Shown here: positions 1 through 11,198 of the stretch, one piece after another | Numbering within the stretch: the stretch's first letter is position 1 | Layout of the letters: each line of letters starts with the position of its first letter | Assembly: GCA_032768795.1 (NCBI GenBank) | Contig: CP136490.1 | Span: forward strand, 6,696,001 to 6,760,000 | DNA from: Tremella fuciformis | Taxonomy: Eukaryota > Basidiomycota > Tremellomycetes > Tremellales > Tremellaceae | DNA length: 64,000 nt | Reading direction: 5' to 3' | Made by a program: the position numbers and the translations under genes | Notes under the pieces: generated by a model | The model's database searches: none | Told to the model about the DNA's origin: nothing | Seen by the model: the letters and a program-made list of their open reading frames with translations, nothing else

Positions 1-65
1 GCCGCGATTCCAGGCAGCCGCTGAGGGAGTCGTTGCCGAACGCGGCGGCTGCGTCTCTGCCATCG

Positions 66-2243
66 ATGGCGAACACCGGGGAGAAGCGCAAAGCGGCGGA
101 CGAGTGGGATCGCCCGGCCAAGGCCCTCAAGGTGTCTTCGCTCGGTGCTGCCTCGGCAGACCCTGTCACTCCGAGAAAACAGGCCGGCTTGGGATTGGGA
201 CTGGGACCCGCGCCTACGCCGGCGAGGATTCTGCTTCAGCAGGGTATACGACAGGCTGGCGACGCGGTGGGCACGGAGGAAGACGAGGACATGCCTGTTG
301 TGCTCAGGCCGCCGACACCGCCGAGGGCCAGAGATCGCGTGGCAGGCGTCGCATCGGATGCTCTGCCCGAGCAAGTACCGGCGACCACGCCAAAGCGCCC
401 CTTGACGCCAGACGAGCTGGCTCAGCCGCCGAGGAGCGTCCGACGGCTCGATGTGCCCCCCAGCAGCCCTTCCGGCCCTTCCACACCAAGGCGGGTCTTA
501 CCTGGCCTGTCGCGACTCGGACTTACCCCATCGCCTGGACTTGCGCCAATATCAGCCTCCACCGCGGCTGCTGCCGAGCCTGCTCCTGCTCCGACTGCTG
601 CGAACGTGCAGCCGCGTCCACCGCAACAAAGAGCGAAGATCACTGTTCCCCAGCCATTTAGCAGTCGCGTCTCGGCGCCGACCAAGGTGTCCGGAAACAG
701 GGAGCGGCCGACGGTACAGCGAATCCCGTCTGGCTCGAAAGTACCTACACTCGCCGCGGCGCCTCCCTCCGCATCGACGGCCGCCAGTGATGCGCCGGCG
801 CAACCAGCGGCCGCTGTCACACCTCGCACTTCGTTGATGCCTCCCCCGAGCAGCATCCCCCTCCCCAAGCCACGACTGGCCACCAGCGGTCCATCCACAT
901 TGCAGCCACTTGCCAAACCGAGTCTTTCTGGCCCTTCTGGGCTGCCCGTTCGACGACCGACGTCTCGACCCTCCTTCGCCTCAGCGATCGATGCAGACAA
1001 GGAGAACACCCTCACGCCGCCCGCAGAGGCGCCCCTCCGGCGTAAGCCCTCTTACCCCGCTTCCCTCGGCTCTGGGCCTCATGCACGCCCGACACCCCGA
1101 GTCGTATCCAGCTCCTCGGGACAACTACGAGCGGTCACCCAGCCTATGTCCATGTCCACAAGCGCGACCATTGAAGAGGACGACGAGCGGCCCGCCTTCC
1201 CATCCAAATCCCCTCGATCGGTATCTGCGCCTGTCCCTCGCGTGACCTCGGGTCCTCGGCTGAGTCTGAGCATGTCTCAGCGCCGAGAAGGCATCTATGG
1301 CGATGCGTCCAAATCCCTGAATGGACTAAATGATGCCCTGTCGAAGCTCAAAATGCAGCTTAGCGAGTCGACCTCGGCTGCGCATCGCCCGCGCCAGAGT
1401 CTGCCGGCTCCTCGGACGTCGTACGAATCTATGATGCTCGTGGACCAGCACTCAGAGCCAAGCCACCATGCCACTGGACGCGTGGCAGCGGTTCATCGAC
1501 CCAGGCAGTCTCTGGCAATACCGCCGTCGTCGCTGGACGTGTCGATGACTTCGGACGAAGGTGATGTGGCGGACAAGAGCCTCGCGGGACTGCTGTGCTC
1601 GACCTCTGGCGAAGGCTGCCTCAAGGGTGTCCGGGCGTTTGTCGACGTGCACACCGAGGATGGCGCGGATAGTAGTGGGGTCTTCATCGACATGCTGAAG
1701 AGCCTGGGAGCGAGAGTGAGTCGTGTGAAACGCAGAAAATGTGCTCACCCATGTAGGTATTCTCGCGTCCGACGGAGACTTGCACACATATCATTTACAA
1801 GAGCGGCAAGGGCTCGACACTGACATGGTATCGCAAGCAAGAGGAGAAGCCGCATATCGTGTCTGTTCGATGGGTCATGAAGTGCAAAGAGGCCGGAATG
1901 AGGCTGGAAGAGGTGCCATATGCGGTGCGGGTAGAGGAAGAGGATGTCTTTGCAAAGGTATTTCCAGTGTGGCGTACGAAGCGGCGACTGATCAGCAGGC
2001 CCGCAAGTCGATGGAGCCAAAGCATCTCTTCAGCATGAGCATGACCTCGAGCACTACCTCTAACCCGGACCCGCCCACGATTCCCATTATCATCGAGCCG
2101 GCAAGGGTCAAGCAGGCGCGCAGTGTCTCGCTCAAGTATGCGCGTGAGTGTGCTGAGCGATTGGACACCCAAGCTGACAGACATTAGCCAAGATCAGCTC
2201 GCCGTTGAAGAAGGCGTATGGGGATGAGAATGAGTATTTCTGA
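66..2243 (+). CDS. BRCT-domain protein, microcephalin-like
   Basis: Four exons fit: 66-1715, 1757-1957, 1996-2143 and 2188-2243, giving 684 residues if the ATG at 66 is the start. The frame is open to the left edge, so the real start may lie outside the window. About 500 N-terminal residues are low-complexity, rich in Pro, Ser and Ala with basic patches, which suggests a disordered nuclear region. The C-terminal part is one BRCT repeat: a GVRAFVDVHTEDG strand, FIDMLKSLGARV, then after intron 1 THIIYKSGKGST and the hallmark Trp in SVRWVMKCKEAG. The TH(V/I)I-KxGxxST pattern resembles the first BRCT of microcephalin, so a chromatin or DNA-damage role is inferred from the family. Introns 2 and 3 are 38 and 44 nt. 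The 38-nt intron is short but restores a frame ending in SPLKKAYGDENEYF. The BRCT call is firm; orthology to MCPH1 is a guess. Confidence 0.75.
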
Positions 2244-3844
2244 GGCGGTCAGTGTTACGTGATGGCTTGGCGGAAGAGGTATATCTTGTCATTCGCATAT
2301 GTTGTGCACAACAGTGATCCTGTCTTGTTACATGCTGTCCGAGTCGACTGAGACGATGTGAACCATTATAAATGCCGTATCTGCTGCCGTACGCGGTGTG
2401 CAGTGTGCCCAGGGATGTCTAGTGGTCGTAGCGCAGGTGCTTGCCAAAGCTGATGGACCAGTGGCGGCCTGCGCGTCAGCTCCTGACCACCACAGCCACA
2501 CCGCTGTGAGGCTCAGACACACCGTTGATGTTGAGGTAGACGACTTTGGGGATGAGCGGGATACGCTTGTTGTCTGCGATCAGCCCTTCTCTCGCATCGG
2601 TCCTACGACCCACAGTACCACCCCATCTTGCCACCAAAGAGCTCCTGCTGTGCCCTGTCCGCTGTGCGGCTCTCGATGGCGAGGGCGAGGTGGATACAAT
2701 GCAATACACAAGTGGCTCGCAGACAGAGGCTGTGACGGACTTCTTTCGCACGTGCTTCTCGCGTGGATCAGAGCCAAGCCGGGATGTTCGGCAAAGGAGT
2801 CAGTCGCTAAGGGCCAAAGGAGGGGAGTAGGGATTAGGAACGGCGAAACGGAGTTGAAAGCAAGACTAGTGTGGACGGGCACGGGATCTCGTATTTATAT
2901 TGCTCCTCCCTGCTCTCTGATCGGTGCTCGCGCTGTGGTTATTGGGGTGCCCAGCCTCGTCTCTCGGAGAAGGAGAAGCGAGGGCACAGCCGCGGCAGTG
3001 TCATGTACATATTGTCATAAGAAGGGGAGAGGGGGCGCTACGGGAGCACGTTTCTTGGCGTCCCGCAGCTCCATTTCTCCTTCCGATACCACTACGTACA
3101 CCGCCGTGTCGATGCAACACCGCTCGTCGCCGCGTTCCGGTGCACCGTACATACTCTAGTCTACATACCATAGCGCTGCCGTACAGCTTTCTTGATGCTA
3201 TGGCTGGCAGGCTGGCTCGGGAGATCATCGTCTCGCTCAAAGAGGCGTCGCCGCGTGGCGCCGAACACATTCGTTACGTAGGAGGCAAGGGGAGATCTAC
3301 GATCCGCAGCTGTTCCGCCTTTTGGCTCTGTCGCCGTGTATCCGCAGCTCCGATGCCTGTCACCCAAGTACGACTTGGCATTCATCGCTCGAGTTGGCGC
3401 TATACCCCTTTGAGCCCAAGGAGGGGGATGTCGCTTGGTCGGCTGTGAACCATCTCTGATTTCTGCCTCGACACCCTGAAACCCGAGACGCGTAACGCCA
3501 GAGACAATGCACCCATGTACCAAGGGCCAAGGGGCGATGCCGGAGGCGGAGGCGGAGTAGTTTACCCCTCAGGTCCCAGCCGTGTAGTTACAGTGAGACT
3601 CTTCCGGACGGACGGCTTGGCTCGGTGTCGTTGTGTCGTATATAACCCCTTTGGTGCTGTTTGGATTGCTTTGTTCTTCAACGACACACCATTCACTTGC
3701 ACTTACAACCCGCCTTATAGTGTGAGTCATCACACGACTAGCTTCCAAGCCCCGCCCCTGCCACGCCGCCCCTCACTAGTCGTTTCTGTACCCTACAGTG
3801 CTGATCGCCAAGGACCACCGTCTATAACATATCCAACCGCCAAC
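2244..3844. other. Intergenic region, no supported gene
   Basis: About 1.6 kb separates the BRCT gene from the next gene. Open frames exist on both strands (for example plus 2398-3159), but they lack recognisable domains, have skewed composition and do not join by splicing into a convincing product. A TATATT-type AT-rich spot lies near 2890. The last 150 bases before 3845 are a plausible promoter for the GPI-protein gene (CACC/CCGCC-rich, TATAACATATCC about 20 nt before the ATG). Confidence 0.5.
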
Positions 3845-4811
3845 ATGCTTGCACAGACCGCTTTCGTCCTCCTCTCGGCGCTCGCTGCTTGTGAGTACAC
3901 CACCCACCAAAAGATGGACCACCCTCTCCTCCTCGCCGCGTGTTCTTCTGGCAGGAGCACCACGGCCAGCCGCGCCTGACGATCCATCCCCACACCTCCT
4001 GCATCCATCCCGTCGCGTCCTCTCTCCTCTCGTCATCACCTCCCTGACACGTCGCACAGACCTCCCCTTCTCAAGCGACATGCTTCGCGCGATGCTGACG
4101 ACCAGCCGCCAACCTCGTCCCGCGCATCGTCACCTCGCGTCAGATCACCTCGTCCTCCATCCCGTCGGCGTGCCAGTCCACATGCTCGTCCACCCTGACC
4201 ATCTACAACGCCTGCCTCAACGGCGACACCACCACCTGCCTCACCGTCTGCCAGAGCGACAACTACAACGGCTTTGTCGGGTGCTTCAACTGCGTCATCG
4301 ACAACACGTCCGGCGTCACCCAGGCCGACGTCGACCAGCTCGAGGAGGCCCTCGAGGAGCTGCAGCAGGCGTGCGCAGCCGCCGGCGAGACAGTCTCGGC
4401 CACCGCCGAGTTGGAGAGCGCCACGGGCGGCGCTGCATCCGGCAGCTTGACGGCCTCTGAGACTCTGACCGGGGTTATTGGAACGGTCACTTCCGACTCG
4501 CTCTCGTTCACCTCGGCCGCTAGCGGCGTGACCGTCGGTGCGGGCGGCACCACCAGCGCTGCTGCCGGCACGACCGCGGCTACTTCTGCGACCTCGGCTG
4601 CTACCTCCGGCGCAGCCACCTCCAAGACCTCTTCCACCGCTGCCTCCTCGGTGAGTCCTCTTATAATTACTTTCGGGACGCGCTGACGGCTTAGGCTGCC
4701 GCCTCGAGCGGTCTTCCTGGCGCTGCATTCGCCGCTGCCCCCGTGAACGGCGGCATGGCTCTAGGCGGTGCTCTCCTGGCCGTCGTGGCCGGAGCTGCTC
4801 TCGTCCTTTAA
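3845..4811 (+). CDS. GPI-anchored Cys-rich, Ser/Thr-rich surface protein
   Basis: Exons 3845-3890, 4106-4650 and 4695-4811 give 235 residues. The first exon encodes a signal peptide (MLAQTAFVLLSALAA). The mature N-terminus has eight cysteines in a compact domain of about 80 residues, with CQSTCSSTLTIYNACLNG and CFNCVIDN as landmarks. A long Ser/Thr/Ala/Gly stretch suited to O-glycosylation follows. The C-terminus is a hydrophobic tail (ALLAVVAGAALVL) after a small-residue cluster (APVNGG), the pattern of a GPI attachment signal. Such proteins sit in the cell wall or plasma membrane, but their function is not predictable here. Intron 1 (215 nt) is much longer than other introns in the window and could hide a small extra exon. 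Intron 2 is 44 nt. Confidence 0.8.
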
Positions 4812-5101
4812 GCGATAAAGTTGGAGGAACATAGCAGGCGTGGGCGGTAGGAGGTAAGAGAGATCAGGAGCCAGATCTGCGACATCTGGGGAGCTGGTGG
4901 GAGAAATATAGTGGTAAGATGCGAATTAGTGCAGATTCATATGGACGGAATACCCTCTTGTGCATATGCAGAGCTGTAAGTCGGTGCGACTGCTCGTTTG
5001 GTGGTCATCGAGCTCGGGTGTATTTGCCACTTAGCCGGACACTTTCTGTGCCACAGTCCAGTTATTGCTCTTGGTTCTCTCTCGCATCAGTCACAGTCAC
5101 A

Positions 5102-7311
5102 ATGCAGTCGCTGCTCGGCGGGGCAGACTGCTCGACCTCCTCCAACCCGCTCAAACAAGTGACACAGAGAGAAGCGGTCGACAACTCGCTCTTTCGAGTA
5201 CGCCCACCGTTCGTAGCCCGCTCTCCACACTTGCTGACTGACAGGATCGTCTCGCCCCTTCTGCACGACATGCCAGTCCTTCACTCCCCACCTCGTCTCA
5301 AGCTCTCACACCAATCGCACGCGCTCCTCTGAGCGGTCACGCTCCACATCCGTTCAACCTCTCCCACTTGTCCGCCGCGCTCGCCGGTCCGTCCACCGCG
5401 GTCCGCCCGGACCTCGCTGCGCACTGCGACACGGCGCTCGCGCGATCGCATCGCCAGAGCCCGGCACCTTCTGCGTTCATCACCGACTTCCACTCCCATC
5501 AATCACAGGTTCCCCCGGGTAATGCTGGCTGGGCAGCATCGTTCGACCCGAATGGGAAAGGCAAAGCGAGGGCTGTGCCGGATGTCCCTTCACCTCAACC
5601 CTCGGCGGCATACCGACAACTTTCACCCGCCTTCTCTGGCATGTTCCAAGGTTATCAGCCTGCCTTGCAGCCTTCTTTCGCCCTACAGCAACCGCAAGGC
5701 CAGATACAGAATGGCCATGCTGTCAGTCAGGCGGACATGGAAGCTGCATTTGAACGAGCGTTAGAAGATGCCAGAGCACACGATGCGGCTGAAAGGGTGC
5801 AGGAGCAGAATGGCGATACTGCGCCGCCCGAAGAAGAGTACCGCGAGGCCAAAGGAGATTTCGAGAAGGTCTGGGAGAGCTTGCGGCCGGAGGCAGAGAG
5901 GCTGAATCAATTGGCAGAGTGGGAGAGGGACTTTTCGCAGGTCAGCCCGTCTTGATTCGACGCTTGTGCGGTGAAGTGCGGGCACTGATCGGTAGTTTAC
6001 GAATGGCGAGGACGATCTCTTTGATGTTCTCAATGATAGTCTGAATCGGGATGGGCTTGGGCAGGCTTCCTTAGATGAGCAGATGGCTTTGGACGGTCAG
6101 GATATGGATGGGCGGCTGTTTGATCGGGAAGATGGGCTGCCGGAGTTCCGAGCATATGACTTTGGTACGTCCATCCCAATCTTGTTTCTGATCACAGTGC
6201 TGATATGCAGCCGTCAGCAATACGTACGCCAGCCTGACTTCGACAGAGGCTCGATTGCGAGCAGAGGCGATTCTCAGTCAAGGCGGCTCGTTGTCGGAAG
6301 CCACTCTCCTACTCGAACGGGCGCTGCAATCTTCGACCGAGTCGCAAAGTACTACGGAGACCGACTCCCGGGTAGAATTGTGGGCGATGCTCGGCAAAGC
6401 TCATGCGATGGACGAGAAAGAAGAGAAAGCCATGGCTGCATTCGAAGCCGGAAGGAGGGAGCTGCGGAATACCTCTTCGGCCGCCAACACTGGAGCAGGC
6501 GAGCTGCTGACGGCGAGTACAACCCACTTGTGAACAGCAAGCCTGAAGCTGAGCTACAGAATCTCGCCATCTCATATGTCAACGAGTCCCTCGACCTTGC
6601 GGCTCTCAGTACTCTGCATCAGTACCTCGCACTTCAGTTTCCACAGCATGCCGGACCCGCACCAAGCCGCAGAGAACTACACGACTCGGCCTCGCCTTGG
6701 GCCCTGCACCAGTCGCTCGCAGAACGATACCTCGCCCTCGCCAAAGAGCAATACGACCGCTCGGGGCAGGTGGAGGCGGACGTGCAGGTCGGCCTGGGCG
6801 TACTGTACTACATGATGGGCGAATACGACGACGCGCGCGAGTGCTGGGTTGAGGCGCTCCAGCGACGTCCAGACGTACGTTTCTTCCGCCTGTCGAGGTC
6901 GCTGAGGCTGATCCACCGCAGGACTACCTCATGTGGAATCGCCTCGGGGCGACCCTGGCCAATTCCGGCAAACCAGAAGAGGCCGTCGACGCCTATCGCC
7001 GGGCGCTGGAGCTGAGACCAACGTTCACGCGGGCCATATTCAATCTCGGCGTCGCGTGTCTCAACATTGGCGTTTTCAAGCAGGCCGCCGAGCACTTTTT
7101 ATATGCCCTCTCTCTGCACCCGTCTGTGCCGCCCCAAAGCGAGGGCCTCGCGCCCGTCGTCAACAAGTTGATTGGCGAGTCGGACGACTCTGTGGGCATC
7201 TGGGCGACTCTGCGACGGGCACTGATCGATCTGGGCTTGCAGGACTTGGCGGATCAGGCTAGGCCTGGAACGGATCTGCAGGTGTTTAGGAATGCAGGGT
7301 TCGAGTTTTGA
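5102..7311 (+). CDS. PEX5: Peroxisomal targeting signal 1 receptor Pex5
   Basis: Pex5 binds C-terminal SKL-type signals and carries cargo to the peroxisomal docking complex. Six exons fit: 5102-5197, 5245-5940, 5996-6164, 6211-6512, 6560-6874 and 6922-7311 (655 residues). The N-terminus (MQSLLGGADCSTSSNPLKQ) is diagnostic and holds the conserved Cys10 used for recycling ubiquitination. Two WxxxF motifs (WAASF, WERDF) are Pex14/Pex13-binding sites. The C-terminal half is TPR: LAISYVNESLDLAAL, VGLGVLYYMMGEYDDA and WNRLGATLANSGKPEEAV. The junction after ELLT is best met by a 47-nt GC-AG intron (6513-6559). A 32-nt GT-AG alternative (6517-6548) also keeps frame and adds four residues. The final TPR and C-terminus (DLQVFRNAGFEF) are complete. 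Confidence 0.95.
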
Positions 7312-7435
7312 CACCCAGCATTGGGATTGTAGCATCTAGGGCGTAGTATGCAATACATTGATGTAGCTATATTCGTACTGTACAGATCAGGTGATGGGTG
7401 AGGTGATGATAAAATACATGACTCCCGGAGATGGT

Positions 7436-10018
7436 TCAGGCCTTGCTTGCCCTGAGAGGGGCGAGGCCGTACTCTTTCAACACTTCGGTGGTCGAGGTAG
7501 ACGGGCTCTTGAATACCGGGTCTTGCCCCGTACCAGTCTTGGGGAAGGCAATGACATCGCGGATACTCTTTGCGTCGCAAAGGATGGCCACCAGGCGATC
7601 GAAGCCTGACATCAGCCCAAATCAGACATTTTCCTTCAAAAGAGGACTGACCCAGGGCTATACCGCCATGCGGGGGCGCACCGAATTTGAGCGCCTGCAG
7701 GAGGTGGCTGAACCGCGCCATCTCGTCCGGCTCGAGCTGGGATCAGCTCCGCCCTAGCCCCGTCATGACGCGGCCCGACGCATCTTCAGAGGATGAAAGT
7801 CGTATATGTGAGGGGTGGGAGAGGGGACACACCTGCAAGACCTCCTTCAGGACGTGGTCCTGCAGCGCCGCATCGTGTATCCTGACACTGCCGCCGCCGA
7901 TCTCTTGGCCATTCAAGACGAGATCATAGTGCTGTCCGCGCACGCTGTCCACTTTGCCTTTCTTGAGGTCTTCGAGGTCTTCAAAAACGGGCGCGGTGAA
8001 GGGGTGGTGTGTGGCGGCCCAGCGCCCGCGGGACAGGTGGGACTTGTCTTCATCTGCCCGGGTGAACAGCGGGAACTGGGTGATCCACAAGAAGTGCGGC
8101 GTGGTGGAGAGCACCACGGCGCCTAAGGGGGTGAGACGATATCAACTGGTGCAGAGGTGATGACTGACCTGCGGCGACGAGCTGGTCCATGATGGCCACC
8201 CGCATGCGTCCCAGCTGCGTCCAGCCTCCCTCGAGGACCTTCTTCCGTTGGGCCAGCCAGAGAATATCGCCAGGCTGCACGCCGCCAGGAAGGGAGGCGT
8301 CAAGCTCAAGACGCAGGTTCTGCGTGAGGGGCGAGTCTTTCGGCCATGACAGGGCGTTCTGAGATGTGATAGGGATATGATGGACCTGATATGTCAGCTC
8401 CTACCGAATAACAGATACAGCCACGCACAAAATTGTTGTCCTTCATCAATGATGCGATGTCAAGATGCGGGACCTGGGACGCAGGTGTGACCATCCACTC
8501 GACCGTGTATTGAGACTCGTCCATCAAGATGCGATCCAGGTCGGCATCTGACATTGTCGGATAGTAGCCTATCGGGAGTGTCTGACATAAGATTCTGGCG
8601 CTGCACAGGAGAGGGTCACTCACATACATCTCGAACCGTGTATCAGGCTTGTCCGAGCCGTACTGCTCATGAGCTATCGACAGATTGCCAGCGAAGGTCG
8701 TGGCACTCACGACGTCCATCGCAACCTCGTACGGCATGACGCGGAACCAGCCCTCCAGCTCGACGCCCTTGATCTCCCTCCATATCCGCTTGACCAGACC
8801 TTCCACCACCTCCCTGACCTCCTGACCGCCAATGCTCCAGGTACTGCGCATCTCACCATCCGCCACAGCCTCAGGAGCACCGGACACGAAGGCCATTTCC
8901 ATATCGACCTGCGTGAACTCTGGCTGGCGATCTTTACGGCCGTCTTCGTCCCTGAAACATTTGGCGATCTGAAAGTACTTCGACACCGCGCCCGAGGTAA
9001 TGAGTAGCTGTTTTGGTTGTTGCGGGCTTTGAGCAAGGGCGTAGAATGTAGGCCCGCCGGTCGGAGAGGGGGTACGAGTGGGCACCAGGAATTCACGAGC
9101 ACCTTCTGGCGACGATTGAAGCAGAGTGGGCGTTTCGACTTCGGTGAAGCCTGGACAATCAGCCGAGTGGGTTGCCCGGAAGGTCAATCTCACCTTGGTC
9201 GTGCAGATGGGTCCGTATGATATGCCCTACTCGACTACGAAGCCTGAGATTGTCCGACAGCTCCCGTCGGCGCAAGTCAAGATATCGATACTGCGCGCGT
9301 AGATCCTCGTTGGCCTTTCGCGTGAGCTCAAGCATTCGCGCTCAATTCTGAGCTCACCAATTCCGGCCGGCTGGGATAGAACGGCAGGTCCTCGGCAGTG
9401 TTCAACACTGTCACTCGCTCCACTTCCACCTCCACTTCCACGACCTCGCCAGTGGCTGCGCTGTCCGAAGCCTTCGCTTTGGCCTTGCGAGGTTTGACGA
9501 TCCCTTCGACCAAGACGACCGATTCCAGGGGGAGGCTCATGAGTTGAGCGGAGGTGTCCGAGGAGCGAGAGACGAGCTGCACAGTCGAAGATGCATCGCG
9601 AAGATTGAAGAAATGCAAGTTCTCGGAAGCACGTCTGCTGGTCAGCCGAGGGGCGCCGTCTGGGGGCTGGCCGACCTTTGAGAGAAGAGCCACCCGCCCA
9701 AGACGACCTGCTGTCCTTCCAGCTTAGACGAGAGCTTGGCGATAGGGTGGGTGATGCGGGGTCGAGATCCTAGGAGTCAGCTATTATTGGGAGCCTACTG
9801 CCTAGCTGACCGTGATGAGCATTGATGCCTGGTGCCGGGTTGAAAGGCTTGACTGTCGAGGAAGCAGACGCAGGGGCGCTCGAGTTGAGGCGGACACTGG
9901 TCAAACGAGGTTGTACCCGTCGGACAAGGAGGTGTGGGCGTGGAAGCGCAGCTCTCAGAGAGCCCCGAGGAGCAGCGACGAGTGCCGAAGCACTCCGAGC
10001 CACAGAGCCAGGACGCAT
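7436..10018 (-). CDS. MSD1: Mitochondrial aspartyl-tRNA synthetase
   Basis: This is a class II aminoacyl-tRNA synthetase that charges tRNA-Asp. The start at 10018 ([19 protein letters not shown]) gives an Arg/Ala/Ser-rich mitochondrial presequence. An OB-fold anticodon domain follows ([29 protein letters not shown]). Motif 1 lies around [18 protein letters not shown], motif 2 is [16 protein letters not shown], and motif 3 is GGIALGFDRLVA, rebuilt across an intron. The C-terminus reads [16 protein letters not shown] and ends in RASKA. About ten exons with short GT-AG introns are needed, for example after [10 protein letters not shown] and after PYEVAMDVV. The sequence is bacterial/mitochondrial type, not the cytosolic type. 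Its upstream region is cut short by a Helitron starting 133 bp from the ATG, so the promoter context has changed. Confidence 0.93.
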
Positions 10019-10151
10019 GGTGCTGGGCAGCTGAAAGTCGGTATGGACCGTGAATTTCGTGCGTCCTGGTTGACTTTCGGTCGGCGCCATGTTCCGGCGG
10101 AAGGATCAAGGAGTTGAGCGGAGATCCCCGCAAGTCCGCTCTTCTCGCTCA

Positions 10152-10834
10152 TCAGCGTAGCTCTTACGGGGCGAATTTCTGCGGGTGTCCCTGGAACGAA
10201 AACGGTAAATGGGGGAATTAAATAAGAAAATTCCGGCCATTCTGATTTCATCAGCACAATCCTAATATGCATTGTGTCCTTGCCAAATTGCCTTTCATCA
10301 GAGAATAAAGATCTATGCATGAGGCTGATGCATGGAATGATCTCTGTAGCAGAACCAATCGCCTACATAGCTACTGCCATACCCTGCCCTATCATTGCAC
10401 CAAAATGGTTACAATAGCGCAAGTCTGACAAGACTGCAATAGGCTTGCCAGGTGGCAGCTGTGACATAGCCCCTGTGACCAGCTTGGCATGCCTATGATC
10501 ATCTGATCAGCCTAGCATGCCCAACAAGCACTTGCGCATCTCTTGATGAAGTGCTTTAGCTTGCAACTAATCAATGTTCTACAGTACATCCGGCTTTGCC
10601 GGATGCTTGACCCGTAAGGGCTGCGATGGCTGCGCCGCTAGGCGCAAGGGGGGGTCTTGGGGGGGTGTCCCACCCCCCCATGTCTAACGGAACCAAAGAA
10701 CAAGGAATTGCATTAGGTTTTCCAAATTGCCTGAGAACCAATAACTTGAATACCTGATTAGAAATTCAGAGCTAAAAAAGAATTGAAATAACGAGCTACG
10801 CCCTATCGCGCACTTTCCTGCACGATCTACCTAG
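10152..10834 (+). mobile_element. Non-autonomous Helitron, 683 bp, copy 1
   Basis: The element starts with TC after a host A (A|TCAGCGTAGCTC) and ends in CTAG after an imperfect 7-bp stem (ATCGCGC/GCACGAT, 10805-10826) eight bases from the end. It makes no target-site duplication. All of this is Helitron structure. It codes for nothing convincing. Both ends match those of the 6.5-kb Helitron that follows: the first 18 bases are the same, and GAGCTACGCCC is shared near the 3' end. It is therefore probably moved by that element's Rep/helicase. A copy of the same length at 26085-26767 shows no difference by eye. Its last base touches the first base of the larger Helitron. Confidence 0.9.
10587..10680 (+). 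repeat. Three hairpins inside Helitron copy 1
   Basis: Three perfect inverted repeats lie within 94 bases: a 7-bp stem CATCCGG/CCGGATG with a 5-nt loop (10587-10605), a 6-bp stem TGCGCC/GGCGCA with a 4-nt loop (10631-10646), and a 10-bp G-run/C-run stem with a 3-nt loop (10658-10680). The same cluster is in the second copy at 26520-26613. The role is unknown; structure in single-stranded DNA or termination of rolling-circle transfer are possible. Confidence 0.85.
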
Positions 10835-10890
10835 TCAGCGTAGCTCTTACGGTGCTGAATTCTGCGGGTGTCCCTGGAACGAAAACGGTA

Positions 10891-11043
10891 AGTGGGGGGG
10901 CCAAATAAAAATTTTCCGGCAGGCTGGGTATAAGGGTGGAGGGGACTTTGAATTTTCATCCTCATCCCCCTCTCTACTCAAATCTGGCGAAGCCCTGGCA
11001 GTTTGACTGTTTATGTGGGGGGATCAAATAAAGAAATTCCGGA
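10891..11043 (+). repeat. Subterminal repeated motif of the Helitron
   Basis: A motif of the form GTGGGGGG-n-CAAATAAA-A-TTCCGG occurs at about 10891-10919 and again at 11013-11043. A third version lies in the small element (10207-10236, GGGGGAATTAAATAAG then AATTCCGG). A partial one (CCAAAATTTTCCGG) lies at the right end near 17322-17336. Recurring subterminal motifs of this kind could be transposase-binding sites. The repetition is seen directly; the binding role is inferred. Confidence 0.6.
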
Positions 11044-11198
11044 GCACTTAGAGATTTCAGGCTGCCTGGCTTGCCTTGCACACCTAATCTTCTCACTTCC
11101 TATTGCATGCCTAACTTTGGACCCACTGTAAGTCGCCCATTCTTCTGTCATGCATGCATGGGCTGATGAGTACAGCTGAACTTCTTGCAAGTTGATGC

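Noticed and set aside
2398..3159. Plus-strand 253-residue open frame between the first two genes
   Set aside because: No domain, skewed Cys/Arg/Ser composition, no ATG at the start, and nothing joins to it by splicing.
9955..10320. Minus-strand frame spanning the AspRS upstream region and the Helitron end
   Set aside because: Its first part recurs in the other Helitron copy only because the element is repeated. It is out of frame with AspRS and has no domain.
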